Part shown: positions 36,792-46,949 of the stretch, one piece after another
How positions within the stretch are numbered: position 1 is the first letter of the stretch
Layout: each line of letters begins with the position of its first letter
Assembly (NCBI GenBank): GCA_022041995.1
Contig: CP074381.1
Span: 3,720,001-3,784,000 of the forward strand
Source: Cupriavidus necator
GTDB taxonomy: Bacteria > Pseudomonadota > Gammaproteobacteria > Burkholderiales > Burkholderiaceae
Length of the DNA: 64,000 nt
Direction: 5' to 3'
The notes under the pieces: model-generated
Told to the model about the DNA's origin: nothing
The model's database searches: none
The model's input: only the letters and a program-made list of their open reading frames with translations
Program-made: the position numbers and the translations under genes

Positions 36792-38090
36792 TTACTCCGC
36801 TTCCTCCGCGCGCAGCCCGCTGCTGGTGAGTTCAGCACGCGGTGCCGGCTCGGCTTCGGCGGCAGCGCCGCCTGCACGCAGCACACGCAGCCGTGCCTCC
36901 AGCCGGCCCAGCACCGCCGGTGCCGACAGCGTGCTTACCGCATAGGCGCGCGCCGCGGCGCCCAGCGCGGCGCGTTGCGCGGGATCGGCCGCGAGCCGGC
37001 GGATCGCATGGGCCAGCGCCTCGGCGTCCTCGGGCGGCACGGCCACGCCACGCCCGCTCAGCGCGGCAAACAGCTCGGTCCCGCCCTCGGCCATGGCGAC
37101 GATGGCACGGCCGCTGGCCAGCATCCCGGTCAGCTTGGACGGCATCACCAGGTCGGCCGCCCCGCCGCGCTGCGGCAGCACGTGAATGTCTGCCAGGTTC
37201 AGAAGCTCGTTGAGCCGGTCGGTCGGCTGCAGCGGGATAAAGCGGCAGTTCTCGAGGCCGGCACAGTGGAGTTCCAGCTCTTGCCGGGCCGGGCCGTTAC
37301 CGCAGAACACGAATACGATGTCGGGCTGCCCCGCCAGGGCCGCGGCGGTACACATCAGCACATCCAGCCCCTGTTTGGCGCCCATGTTGCCGGCGTACAG
37401 CACTACCTTCTGGTGCGGGGCAATGCCCAGAAACTCGCGATACGCGCTGGGGCGATCCAGCGGGTGGATGGCGTCGGCATCGACCCAGTTCGGCAGCAGC
37501 ACGATGCGCGCCGCCGGCACGCCCTTGCGCGCCGCGGCCTGCGTCATCTTCTCTGAGATGGTCGAGACCACGTCGAAGCCGCGCAGCAGCGCGCGCTCCA
37601 CCGCCAGCGCGGCGCGGCGCGCACCGGCGCCGCGCAGCAACCCGAGTTCGAAGGCGGCGTCGACCTCGTAGTCCTGCAGGTGCAGCCAGGCGAGCGCGCC
37701 TGTCAGCCTGGACAGCAGCCAGCCGCCGGGTGCGCTCATCAAGCCGGGCGCGACCACCATCACCACGTCCGGGCGCCACCATGCCTGGGCCAGCAGTGCC
37801 GGCAGCGCCGCCAGTGCGAAGCTGCCAAGATGTAGCAGGCGGTTCAGCCCGCCCGGACGCCGCGGCACCCACAGCGGCACCCGCTGCACGCGCACGCCGC
37901 CGCGCTGCTCGCGCCGGTAGCGCCACGCGGAGTAGCCGTCCTCGACCCGCCAGGCCGGGTAGTACGGCGGACCACACAGGACCCGCACTTCATGCCCGGC
38001 CGCGGCCATGGCCTCGGCCATCTCGGCGGTGTACTTGCCGGTGCCGGTCAGTTCGGGCGCGTAGTTCTGCCCACAGATCAGGATTTTCAT
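36792..38090 (-). CDS. wcaI: WcaI-like colanic-acid-type glycosyltransferase
   Basis: GT-B glycosyltransferase of 432 residues. The N-terminus MKILICGQNYAPELTGTGKY is characteristic of the WcaI family (a fucosyltransferase in colanic acid). The donor half has LYAGNMGAKQGLDVL and VMPSKLTGMLASGRAIVAMA. The last ~25 residues are Ala/Glu-rich. It overlaps the preceding gene by ATGA. Sugar specificity is inferred from the family only. Confidence 0.78.
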   Translation of the reverse strand: MKILICGQNYAPELTGTGKYTAEMAEAMAAAGHEVRVLCGPPYYPAWRVEDGYSAWRYRREQRGGVRVQRVPLWVPRRPGGLNRLLHLGSFALAALPALLAQAWWRPDVVMVVAPGLMSAPGGWLLSRLTGALAWLHLQDYEVDAAFELGLLRGAGARRAALAVERALLRGFDVVSTISEKMTQAAARKGVPAARIVLLPNWVDADAIHPLDRPSAYREFLGIAPHQKVVLYAGNMGAKQGLDVLMCTAAALAGQPDIVFVFCGNGPARQELELHCAGLENCRFIPLQPTDRLNELLNLADIHVLPQRGGAADLVMPSKLTGMLASGRAIVAMAEGGTELFAALSGRGVAVPPEDAEALAHAIRRLAADPAQRAALGAAARAYAVSTLSAPAVLGRLEARLRVLRAGGAAAEAEPAPRAELTSSGLRAEEAE

Positions 38091-39286
38091 TGGGTGCTCC
38101 GTGGCGCCTCGGCCTCGGCCACGCCGGGGCGCGCGGACGCAGCCTTGCCCCGCAGCAGCCGGGTGCAGCCGCGGTCGATATGGGCGGCCGCCGCTGCGGG
38201 GTCGAAGCGGCGGATCAGGTCAATGCAGCGCTGAGCGGTGGCGCGGGTATCGGCGAATACCTGCACGGCACTGCCCAGCGCAGCCTGCAGCGCGGCCACG
38301 TCGCGCGCGGGCACCACCAGGCCGGTCCCGCCCTCCTGCACCAGCTCGGGCACGCAGCCGCAGTTGTCGCTGACCACCACGGGGCAGCCATGCGCCAGCG
38401 CCTCATTGACCACCAGGCCCCATGGCTCGCTGTAGCTCGGCAGCACCAGGCAAGTGGCGCGCGCATACTCGGCTTCCAGCGCCGAGTCGCTGACACTGCC
38501 CAGCAAGGTCACCGCGTGCTCCAGCCCCAGCGCGCCGATGCGCTCGCTCAGGCTGTCGGCCATCGGGCCGGAGCCGGCCAGCCGCAACGTGGCATCGGGC
38601 ATCGACGGCAGCAGGCCGGCGAAGGCGTCGAGCAGGCACTCCAGCCCTTTCTCGGCAGACAGCCGTCCGACATAGAGAAACTCCAGCGCCTGTGGCTCCC
38701 GCGCCAGCAGCCGCCGGGCCAGTGCCTGCTCGGGGGTATAGCCGTCGCGCAGCGCAGCCGCCTGGCATGGAATGAAGATGCGCTCGCGCCGGGCGCCGAG
38801 CGACATCAGATATTCCTGGCTGCGCTCGCCGAAGCCGAAGTAGCCCTGGCACAGCGCGAAGAACAGCCGCTTGGGCAGCGAGGTAAGCAGCCGCCGCGGG
38901 CGGTCGCGTCCGGTGGAATCGCAGAACACGGCGCGCCGCTTGCCGGTCGCGATGCAGGCCAGCAGCATCGCCCAGTACTCGGGCAGGTGGTAGCCCGGCA
39001 GCACCACAAGCTCGCTGTCGGAGCGCAGCACCTCGGCCACCAGCCGCAGCGTCCGCTTCCAGCGCGGCACGTCCTCGTAGCAGCCCCTGAACAGTTGTCG
39101 CATCGGGTATTGGTGCGCGCCGTAGTCGACGCCCGAGAAGCCCAGCCTCATGTGCTCGGTCTCGGCGATGTGCACGATGTGGTAGGCGATCGGACCCTGC
39201 CCGTGCAGCCGATGCAGCGCCGAAAAGACCTGGCCCTTGTGGCGCGACCAGACGACGTTGTGGAAGATGGTGACTGAGCCTGACAT
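38087..39286 (-). CDS. GT4-type glycosyltransferase
   Basis: Glycosyltransferase of 399 residues from ATG 39286 (MSGSVTIFHNVVWSRHKGQV). The donor-binding half has LYVGRLSAEKGLECLLDAF, GSGPMADSLSE and LPSYSEPWGLVVNEALAHG, the GT4 E-x7-E pattern. The ribosome site is weak. The open frame extends ~330 bp upstream, but that part overlaps the Fcl gene and has no homology look. It follows fcl and is coupled by overlap to the wcaI-like gene. Confidence 0.8.
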   Translation of the reverse strand: MSGSVTIFHNVVWSRHKGQVFSALHRLHGQGPIAYHIVHIAETEHMRLGFSGVDYGAHQYPMRQLFRGCYEDVPRWKRTLRLVAEVLRSDSELVVLPGYHLPEYWAMLLACIATGKRRAVFCDSTGRDRPRRLLTSLPKRLFFALCQGYFGFGERSQEYLMSLGARRERIFIPCQAAALRDGYTPEQALARRLLAREPQALEFLYVGRLSAEKGLECLLDAFAGLLPSMPDATLRLAGSGPMADSLSERIGALGLEHAVTLLGSVSDSALEAEYARATCLVLPSYSEPWGLVVNEALAHGCPVVVSDNCGCVPELVQEGGTGLVVPARDVAALQAALGSAVQVFADTRATAQRCIDLIRRFDPAAAAAHIDRGCTRLLRGKAASARPGVAEAEAPRSTQ

Positions 39287-39374
39287 AACGACTACCCCCC
39301 TGGTTGCGTACTTTTTGCCCTTTTCCCTTTTTGCCCCTGCCGCCCTGATGCCGCGCAGGCGTGGCGGGGCCCTC

Positions 39375-40325
39375 TCATGCCACGGCGGTGTTCCGGCTGT
39401 GCCGCGCGATGGCGAATTCGCGATAAGTGCGGGCGAGGCCCGCCTCCAGCCCGATCGTTGGCTGCCACCCCATTCCGGCGAGGCGCGATACGTCGAGCAG
39501 CTTGCGCGGCGTGCCGTCCGGCTTCGTGGTGTCGAACACCAGCTCGCCGGGAAAGCCCGCGATGCGGCACACCATGGCGGCCAGCGCGCGGATGGGGATG
39601 TCCTTGCCCGTGCCAACATTGAACACGCCGCCGTCGGGGTCCTGCTGCAGCAGAAACAGCGTGGCCCCGGCCAGGTCGTCGACGTGCAGAAACTCGCGCC
39701 GCGGGGCGCCGGTGCCCCACACCGTCAGCGTGTCGGCCCGGTCGCTGACAGCGTCGTGCGCCTTGCGGATCAGTGCCGGCAGCACGTGGCTGTTGGTCGG
39801 GTCATAGTTGTCGTTGGGCCCGTACAGGTTGGTCGGCATCAGCGAGACGTAGCGCGTGCCGTACTGCCGGTTATAGGCCTCGCACAGCTTCAGGCCAGCG
39901 ATCTTGGCGATCGAGTAGGCCTCATTGGTCGGCTCCAGCGGTCCGCCCAGCAGGTAGCTCTCGCGGATCGGCTGCGCGCAGTCGCGCGGGTAGATGCACG
40001 AGGAACCGAAGAACACCAGTCGTTGCACGCCGGCTTCGAACGCGGCCTGGATCACGTTGGTTTCGATCGCCAGGTTCTCGTACAGGAACGAGGCCGGCCG
40101 TGACGCGTTGGCCACGATGCCACCCACGCGCGCTGCCGCCAGCAGCACCACGTCCACCGCCTGCTGCGAGAAGAAGCGCCGCACGGCGGCCTGGTCGGTG
40201 AGGTCGAGTTCGGCGCGCGCGGGGGTCAGCAAGCGCTCGTAGCCCGCTGCGCGCAGCCGCCGCACCAGCGCCGAGCCCACCATGCCGCGGTGGCCCGCGA
40301 CGTAGATCCTTGTCTCTTTGTCCAT
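39375..40325 (-). CDS. fcl: GDP-L-fucose synthase
   Basis: NADPH-dependent epimerase/reductase that makes GDP-L-fucose from the Gmd product. The Rossmann motif YVAGHRGMVGSALVR is at residues 8-22, and the catalytic Tyr-x3-Lys is seen in EAYSIAKIAG near residue 140 with Cys/Ser FFGSSCIYP ahead. RVGGIVAN and MPTNLYGPNDNYDP are family signatures. The length of 316 residues is normal. It lies 15 bp after gmd. Confidence 0.95.
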   Translation of the reverse strand: MDKETRIYVAGHRGMVGSALVRRLRAAGYERLLTPARAELDLTDQAAVRRFFSQQAVDVVLLAAARVGGIVANASRPASFLYENLAIETNVIQAAFEAGVQRLVFFGSSCIYPRDCAQPIRESYLLGGPLEPTNEAYSIAKIAGLKLCEAYNRQYGTRYVSLMPTNLYGPNDNYDPTNSHVLPALIRKAHDAVSDRADTLTVWGTGAPRREFLHVDDLAGATLFLLQQDPDGGVFNVGTGKDIPIRALAAMVCRIAGFPGELVFDTTKPDGTPRKLLDVSRLAGMGWQPTIGLEAGLARTYREFAIARHSRNTAVA

Positions 40326-40340
40326 GGTGCCTGCCGCCCT

Positions 40341-41459
40341 TTATTCGTGGTGTTCCAGCGCCTTGAAGCCGGCCAGCGTGACCAGCGCGTCACGCCGCGC
40401 GATCTGGAAGTCGGCGCGCACCATCTCTCTGACCAGCGCCGAAAACGGCGTGGTCGGCTGCCAGCCCAGTCTCTCGTGCGCCTTGGTGGGGTCGCCCAGC
40501 AGCGTCTCGACCTCGGTCGGGCGGAAATAGGCGGGGTCGACGCGCACGATCACCTTGCCCGGCGCGAGCCGCGTTTCCTTGCCGTGTACCCGTTCGACGA
40601 TGCCGACTTCGTCGACGCCGGTGCCCTCGAAGCGGATGGTCACGCCCAGCTCGGCGGCGGCGTACTGCACGAACTCGCGCACGCTGTACTGCTCGCCGGT
40701 GGCGATGACGAAGTCCTCGGGTTGCTCCTGCTGCAGCATCAGCCATTGCATCTCCACGTAGTCGCGCGCATGGCCCCAGTCGCGCAGCGCCGACAGGTTG
40801 CCCAGGTAGAGCTCGTCCTGCAGCCCCACCGCGATGCGCGCAATGGCGCGGGTGATCTTGCGCGTGACGAAGGTCTCGCCGCGCACCGGCGATTCGTGGT
40901 TGAACAGGATGCCATTGCAGGCATAGATGCCGTAGGCCTCGCGGTAGTTGACCGTGATCCAGTAGGCGTAGAGCTTGGCCACCGCATACGGGCTGCGCGG
41001 ATAGAACGGCGTGGTCTCCTTCTGCGGCACCTCCTGCACCAGGCCGTACAGCTCCGAGGTCGAGGCCTGGTAGAAGCGCGTCTTGCGCAGCATGCCGAGG
41101 ATGCGGATCGCCTCGAGGATGCGCAGCGCGCCCAGCCCGTCGGCATTGGCGGTGTACTCCGGCTCCTCGAACGACACCGCCACGTGGCTCTGCGCGGCCA
41201 GGTTGTAGATCTCGTCGGGCTCCACGCGCTGGATCACGCGCAGCACGCTGGTGGCGTCGGTCAGGTCGCCGTAGTGGAGGAAGAAGCGCAGGTCCTGCTC
41301 GTGCCGCTCGCGATAGAGGTGGTCGATGCGGTCGGTGTTGAACAGCGACGTGCGGCGTTTGATGCCGTGCACCTCGTAGCCTTTGTCGAGCAGCATCTCG
41401 GCGAGGTAGGAGCCATCCTGCCCGGTGATGCCAGTGATCAGTGCGACCTTGCGTTTCAT
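40341..41459 (-). CDS. gmd: GDP-mannose 4,6-dehydratase
   Basis: Converts GDP-D-mannose to GDP-4-keto-6-deoxy-mannose. The NADP motif [15 protein letters not shown] is at residues 9-23. [13 protein letters not shown] and [15 protein letters not shown], then [10 protein letters not shown] (catalytic Tyr-x3-Lys) and [17 protein letters not shown], are near-invariant in Gmd. The length of 372 residues is normal. Together with ManC and Fcl it supplies GDP-fucose to the locus. Confidence 0.96.
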   Translation of the reverse strand: MKRKVALITGITGQDGSYLAEMLLDKGYEVHGIKRRTSLFNTDRIDHLYRERHEQDLRFFLHYGDLTDATSVLRVIQRVEPDEIYNLAAQSHVAVSFEEPEYTANADGLGALRILEAIRILGMLRKTRFYQASTSELYGLVQEVPQKETTPFYPRSPYAVAKLYAYWITVNYREAYGIYACNGILFNHESPVRGETFVTRKITRAIARIAVGLQDELYLGNLSALRDWGHARDYVEMQWLMLQQEQPEDFVIATGEQYSVREFVQYAAAELGVTIRFEGTGVDEVGIVERVHGKETRLAPGKVIVRVDPAYFRPTEVETLLGDPTKAHERLGWQPTTPFSALVREMVRADFQIARRDALVTLAGFKALEHHE

Positions 41460-41520
41460 TCCCGTTCTCCCTGCCGTGTTGGATTGCCTTGGATGATTGT
41501 TCTGCTCGCAGCGGCGGCCG

Positions 41521-43764
41521 TCACCGGCTCACTTGATGCCCCTCGACGCTGGTGTTGTAGCCCGAGTAGCCGGCGCCCAGCCGCAGCGGCGGCTTGGGCA
41601 CGTCGGTCAGCAGCACCCCGCGCACCGCCACGCCGCCGTTGCCGAGCCGGCGCACGGTCTCGCCGATCTCTCCGGCCGGATGGCGGCCGTGGCGCACCAC
41701 CAGCAGCGTGGTGCCGGCATGGCGGCCCAGCAGCGTGGCGTCGGTGACTTCCAGCACCGGCGGGGTGTCGATGATCACCATGTCGTAGCGGTGCGAGAGG
41801 TGCTCGAGCATCATGCGGAAGCGCTCGCTCATCAGTAGTTCGGCGGGATCGGGCGGCACGGCGCCACGCGGCATGACGTCGAGGCCCGGCAGCACCTCGC
41901 GCACCACCACGGTGTCGAAGTCCTCGCCCATCAGCGCATCGGCCAGGCCTGGCTGGTGGCGCAGGCCGAAGTGGGCGTGCACCTCGCCGCGGCGCATGTC
42001 GCCGTCGATCATCAGCACGCGCCGCTGCCCGGCCGCGACCAGCGCGGCCAGGTTGACAGACAGGAAAGACTTGCCCGCGTCCTGGCGCGAGCCGGTCAGC
42101 ATCACCACGTTGTTGGTGGCGTCTCGGAGCGCGTACTGCAGCGTGGTGCGCAGGCTGCGCACGCCTTCCACCGCGATGTCGTCAGGTGCGCGCGCGGCCA
42201 GCAGGCGCGGGGCGCCGCGGTCGTTGCGCCCGCGGTTGAGCTCGCGCTGCAGGCGCAGCTGCATGCGGCTGCGCGGCACCACCGCGCACACCGGCACGCC
42301 AATCAGCCGCTCGATGTCCTCCGGATGCTCCACGCCGCCGTACAGCGCCTTCCTCAGCAACGCCAGCACCATCGCCGCCAGCATGCCCAGGCCGGCACTG
42401 ATCAGCACGAGCATGGCGCGCTGCGGCCGCACCGGCTCATCGGCCGGTTCCGCGAAATCCACCACGCGCACGCTGCCGACCTGGCCTGCCTTGACCACGC
42501 GCAGCTGCTGCGCATTGTTGAGCAGGCTGGTGTAGAGCTCGGTATCGACGCGCACGTCGCGCATCAGCCGCAGCGCGGTCTGCTCGGTATCCGGCAGCAG
42601 CGAGATGCTGCGGCGCAGCGCGTTCTGCTGCGCGGTCAGCGTGGCGATCTGCGCCTTCAGCGACACCACCGCCGGATTGGACTCGGTGTAGCGCGTGTTG
42701 TACTCGGCCAGCTGCGTCTCCATGGTCAGCAGCCGGTTCTTGTTGTCGACGATCTGCTGCAGCAGCAGGCGGCTTTCCTCGCCCAGGTTGACGGTGCCCA
42801 GCTTGTTGCGGAAGGAGTTGTAGCGCTCCTCGGCCTGGTCCAGTTCCTTGCGCAGCACCGGCAGCTGCTGCTCCAGGAAGGCCAGCGTGTGCTCCGCCTC
42901 GGCCGAGCGCCGCCCGATGTCCTGCTGCACGAACTGGCGCGCGATGGTGTTGACGATCTCGGCAGTCAGCTTGCTGTCGGGACCCTCCAGGCTGGCGCGG
43001 ATGATGCCGGACTGCAACGCGGTCTCGCCGACCGCCAGCGCGCGCTGCACCGACTCCACCGTGGCCAGGGTGGACGCTCGCGTCAGCTCGAACTGCGTGC
43101 CCGGACGCCCCGTCAGTTGGTCGATGCGAACGCGCACCGGCCCCAGCGTGCTGGCGCCGCCGGCTTCCTCGCCGGCGCGCCCGTTCAGCACCAGCGCGCC
43201 GTCGGGATCGCGCAGGCTGTAGGTGCGCTCGCCCTCGACGGTCAGCACGAACGGCTTCTTGTAGTACCTGGCCGGCGTCTCGAACATCGACATCGTGATC
43301 GACTCGCCGCCCCACGCGTACTGCGGCAGCCCGAAGCGTGGCGGGGCGGGCGTCTTGCCGCTGTGGCGAGCCGCCAGCCAGCCGCCGATCACCGGCAGGT
43401 AGCGCGGCCGCGCGGCGATATCCAGGTGCAGCGTACGCACCGCGTCCTCGACCACCAGGCGCGAGCGGATCAGTTCGATCTCGGCCGCGGTGGACGACTT
43501 GGAATCAAAGATCGACGACAGCGACTGCAGCGAGTTCTGGTTGTTGGCATTGGCATCGCCCTTGCTGTCCTCGACCTGGATCAGCGCATCGGCGCGATAG
43601 ACCGGCTTGGCCGTCATCGCGTAGATCGAGCCGCCCGCCAGCGCCAGCAGCGTGATGGCGGCGATCATGCGCCAGTTCCCCAGCAGCGTGACGAGGTAGT
43701 CGGACAGCCGCAGTTCCGGCGCCGCCGGTGACTCGGCATATTGGGTCTCTAGCAGGTTTGACAT
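41521..43764 (-). CDS. wzc: Wzc-type polysaccharide co-polymerase / BY-kinase, first copy
   Basis: Chain-length regulator with kinase, 747 residues. Membrane helix 1 near residues 30-50 ([18 protein letters not shown]), Wzz periplasmic domain with coiled coil, helix 2 near 460 ([18 protein letters not shown]), then the kinase: Walker A-like [15 protein letters not shown]' [24 protein letters not shown]. The Arg-rich [10 protein letters not shown] segment ahead of Walker A is typical of the oligomer interface. Only two tyrosines (GYSGY) are in the tail. No Wzb-type phosphatase gene is seen in the window. Confidence 0.9.
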   Translation of the reverse strand: MSNLLETQYAESPAAPELRLSDYLVTLLGNWRMIAAITLLALAGGSIYAMTAKPVYRADALIQVEDSKGDANANNQNSLQSLSSIFDSKSSTAAEIELIRSRLVVEDAVRTLHLDIAARPRYLPVIGGWLAARHSGKTPAPPRFGLPQYAWGGESITMSMFETPARYYKKPFVLTVEGERTYSLRDPDGALVLNGRAGEEAGGASTLGPVRVRIDQLTGRPGTQFELTRASTLATVESVQRALAVGETALQSGIIRASLEGPDSKLTAEIVNTIARQFVQQDIGRRSAEAEHTLAFLEQQLPVLRKELDQAEERYNSFRNKLGTVNLGEESRLLLQQIVDNKNRLLTMETQLAEYNTRYTESNPAVVSLKAQIATLTAQQNALRRSISLLPDTEQTALRLMRDVRVDTELYTSLLNNAQQLRVVKAGQVGSVRVVDFAEPADEPVRPQRAMLVLISAGLGMLAAMVLALLRKALYGGVEHPEDIERLIGVPVCAVVPRSRMQLRLQRELNRGRNDRGAPRLLAARAPDDIAVEGVRSLRTTLQYALRDATNNVVMLTGSRQDAGKSFLSVNLAALVAAGQRRVLMIDGDMRRGEVHAHFGLRHQPGLADALMGEDFDTVVVREVLPGLDVMPRGAVPPDPAELLMSERFRMMLEHLSHRYDMVIIDTPPVLEVTDATLLGRHAGTTLLVVRHGRHPAGEIGETVRRLGNGGVAVRGVLLTDVPKPPLRLGAGYSGYNTSVEGHQVSR

Positions 43765-43811
43765 GGTGTCACGCCTCCCTTCCCGCCCGCGTCGCGGGCG
43801 GATGCCTCGGT

Positions 43812-45191
43812 TCAGTACGCGTTGCTGCGGAACAGGCCCTTGAACACGGTGGCAGCGATGATCCGCATGTCCAGCGCAAAGGACCAGTTCACCAGGTAGT
43901 ACAGGTCGCAGGCGATGCGGCCCTCCATCTTCTCGATGCGGTCAGTCTCGCCACGGTAGCCGTTCACCTGCGCCCAGCCAGTGATGCCGGGCTTGATGCG
44001 ATAGCGCTGGATATAACCCGACACCAGCTTGCCGTAGTGGTCGTCGTGCTCCAGCGCATGCGGGCGCGGGCCGACCACCGACATGTCGCCGCGCAGCACG
44101 TTGAAGAACTGCGGCAGCTCGTCCAGGCTGGTGCGGCGCAGGAAGGCGCCGACCCGTGTCACGCGCGAGTCGCCGCGCCTGGCCTGGGTGAGCTGACCGG
44201 CCTGCTCGGTGTGCACGCGCATCGAGCGGAACTTGTAGATGCGGAAGACGCGCCCGTCCGCACCCTTGCGCCGCTGCGAGAACAGCACCGGGCCGCGCGA
44301 CGACAGCTTGACCGCGATGGCGATGGCCGCCAGCAGCGGCGCCAGCCCGATCAGCGCCAGCGCAGCGAAGAGCCGGTCGAAGATGTCCTTCTGCGCCAGT
44401 GCGCTCGGCGACAATGGCGACGCCGCCAGGTTGATCGCGTGCATGCCGATCAGGTCGATCATGCCGCCGTCGAACAGCGCCACCGTGCGCAGGTCCGGCA
44501 TAAAGCGGATGTTGATCAGCTCGTCGCGGAATGCCGCCACGAATTCAAGGATCGCGCGCTCCTGCGACAGCGGCAGCGCCAGCCACAGCTCGTGGATTTT
44601 CTGCGTGCGCACGTAATGGGCGAAGGCGGCGCGGTCCTCGAAGGTCGGCACGCGCGCGTTGAGGCCGCCGGCCGCCGGCGCCACATTGAACGCCGCCACC
44701 ACACGAAAGCCTGACGCCGGTGACTCCGCCACGCGCCGGATCACGGCGTTGCAGTGTGCGCCGCTGCCGACCACCGCTACCTGGTGCAGGTTCATGCCGG
44801 CGCTGCGCATATGGCCCAGCACCATGTGCGCGAGCAGTCGCGACAGGATCATCAACGCGCCGGTACTGGCGGTCCAGTAGGCGAACCACAGCCGCGACAC
44901 CAGGTCGAGCCGGTGCACCGAGAACATCACCATCACGCCGCACAGCTGCACCAGCAGCCATGCCAGCGCCACCTGCCCCGCCAGGCCAAGCTTGGAACGG
45001 CCGCGCCACGACTCATAGATGCCAAAGGCCGGGAACAGCGCCAGCGTGAACGCCGCCGACAACGCGATGAACAGCTCGAACAGGGCACCCTGCTCGATCG
45101 CATCGAACCGAAACTGCGCGGCCAGCAGCGCACCGGCCAGCACCAGCGCCACGTCGAGCATGCGCGCCAGCATTCCTTCGAGCTTGACCAT
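43812..45191 (-). CDS. wcaJ: WcaJ-like undecaprenyl-phosphate hexose-1-phosphate transferase
   Basis: Initiates repeat-unit assembly by moving a sugar phosphate (glucose in the WcaJ group) to undecaprenyl phosphate. 459 residues from ATG 45191, chosen for GGAGGAGG ahead. Four N-terminal helices, a CoA-binding-like Rossmann domain ([16 protein letters not shown]) and the C-terminal bacterial sugar transferase domain: [55 protein letters not shown] and the end LFRSNAY are diagnostic. Confidence 0.92.
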   Translation of the reverse strand: MVKLEGMLARMLDVALVLAGALLAAQFRFDAIEQGALFELFIALSAAFTLALFPAFGIYESWRGRSKLGLAGQVALAWLLVQLCGVMVMFSVHRLDLVSRLWFAYWTASTGALMILSRLLAHMVLGHMRSAGMNLHQVAVVGSGAHCNAVIRRVAESPASGFRVVAAFNVAPAAGGLNARVPTFEDRAAFAHYVRTQKIHELWLALPLSQERAILEFVAAFRDELINIRFMPDLRTVALFDGGMIDLIGMHAINLAASPLSPSALAQKDIFDRLFAALALIGLAPLLAAIAIAVKLSSRGPVLFSQRRKGADGRVFRIYKFRSMRVHTEQAGQLTQARRGDSRVTRVGAFLRRTSLDELPQFFNVLRGDMSVVGPRPHALEHDDHYGKLVSGYIQRYRIKPGITGWAQVNGYRGETDRIEKMEGRIACDLYYLVNWSFALDMRIIAATVFKGLFRSNAY

Positions 45192-45263
45192 TTCGCCTCC
45201 TCCTGCCCGTCTGCCAAAACGGCTTAATGCGCCGGGGTCCCGCCGCCCCCGGGTCACCACTGT

Positions 45264-46827
45264 TCAGGCACAGCGCCCGTAGTTGTCGTCCATGCGCACG
45301 ATGTCGTCTTCGCCGAGATAGCCGCCGGACTGGATCTCGATGATCTCCAGCGGCAGCTTCCCGGGTTCTCCAGCCGGTGCGCCACGCCCAGCGGGATATA
45401 AGTGGACTGGTTCTCGCCCAGCAGGAAGGTCTCCTTGCCGCGTGTGACCCGCGCGGTGCCGCTGACGACCACCCAGTGCTCGGCGCGGTGGTGGTGTAGT
45501 TGCAGCGACAGGCGTGCGCCGGGCGCCACCACGATGCGCTTGACCTGGAAGCGCTCGCCGTGGTCGATCGAGTCGTAGAAGCCCCAGGGACGCCGCACCT
45601 TGCGGTGGTCCTCGGCCTCTGGCGCGCGCTGCGCCTTGATCCGCTCGACCAGGCCCTTGACGTCCTGCACGTGCGAGCGGTCGGCCACCAGCACGGCGTC
45701 GGCGGTCTCTACCACCACGATGTTGCTGGTGCCCACGCAGGCCACCAGCCGGCCGTCCGAGTAGGCATAGCTGGCGCTGGCGCCTTCGAACATCACCCGG
45801 CCGCGCGCGGCATTGCCGTCGCCGTCCTTCTCGGTTGCGTCCCACACCGCGTCCACGAGCCGAGGTCAGACCAGCCCGCCGTGAGCGGCACGACCACGCC
45901 CTGGCAAGGCGCGCCAGGCTGGTCGAGCCGTTCCATCACCGCGTAGTCGATCGAATCGGACGGGCACTGCAGGAAGGGTTCGCCGTCGGGGCGGAAATAC
46001 GGCGGCTGCAGCTTCCCGCCGATCACCGCGGCCATGCAGGCCTCGTAGATCGCGGGTTGCAGCGCCTGCAACGCACGCAGCCAGACCGTCGCTCGCACCA
46101 CGAAAATGCCGCTGTTCCACCAGTACTGGCCGCTCTGCACATACTGCGCGGCGATCTCTATGGCCGGCTTCTCGACAAACCGCGCGATATCGTGCGCGCC
46201 GTCGGCATGCCCCTGGCCCAGCCTGATGTAGCCGTAGCCGGTTTCGGGGCGCGTGGGTGGCACGCCCAGCGTTACCATCGCGCCGCGCTCTGCATGCCCG
46301 GCGGCGATGGCGATCGCGCGGTGGAAGGCAGGGCCATCCAGGATGGCGTGGTCGGCCGGCATCACCACCAGAATTACGTCTTCGCCCTTGCCTTGCGCCA
46401 GCCAGGCGGCGATGGTCAGCGCGGGCGCCGTGTTGCGCCGCGCGGGCTCGACCACCAGGCGGGCCTGGATGCCGCTCTTGCTCAGTTGCTCGGCAGTGGT
46501 GAAGCGGTGCTCCTCCCCGCAGGTGATGATGGCTTCCGGCACCACCTCGCGCTCCGCGCCGAAGGCTGACAGTCGGCGCAGCGTGGCCTGCAGCAGCGAG
46601 TCGGTGCCGACCAGATCGATCAGTTGCTTGGGATAGTGCTCGCGCGACAGTGGCCACAGCCGCGTACCGGCACCGCCGGCCAGCACCACCGGCGCGAGCC
46701 GCAGCCGCTGCGCCAATGGCGGGACGCCATCATCGGGCGCCGGCCTGTCGGCCTGTGCAGCCGCTTCCTGCTCGGCTGGCGCCGCCGCGCCCTCCAGATT
46801 CGACACCGCTTGCGTCGCGTTCAACAT
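45264..46827 (-). CDS. manC: Mannose-1-phosphate guanylyltransferase / mannose-6-phosphate isomerase (two 1-nt deletions)
   Basis: Bifunctional enzyme that makes GDP-mannose. Repaired length is 521 residues. The N-terminal nucleotidyltransferase has VLAGGAGTRLWPLSREHYPK and VEKPA; the C-terminal type-II isomerase cupin has PWGFYDSIDHG, LHHHRAEHWVVVSG and STYIPLGVAHRLEN. The frame breaks at 45853-45854 (repair gives DLGSWDAVWDATE) and at 45360-45362 (repair gives NPGKLPLEIIEIQSGGYLG). Both need one G. The end DDNYGRC matches the family tail. It sits at the head of the gmd/fcl/wzc gene run. Confidence 0.9.
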
Positions 46828-46949
46828 GGCAAAGCCTCCAGACTCGGCAACCAGGCGCGCGGCCTCGCGCGGGCGAGTTGCGCCCGCCGCGGTGCCTCGC
46901 GGAGCTTTTCAAACAGCAATCGGGGGTGATGAATGCGCGCAGGCGCGCC

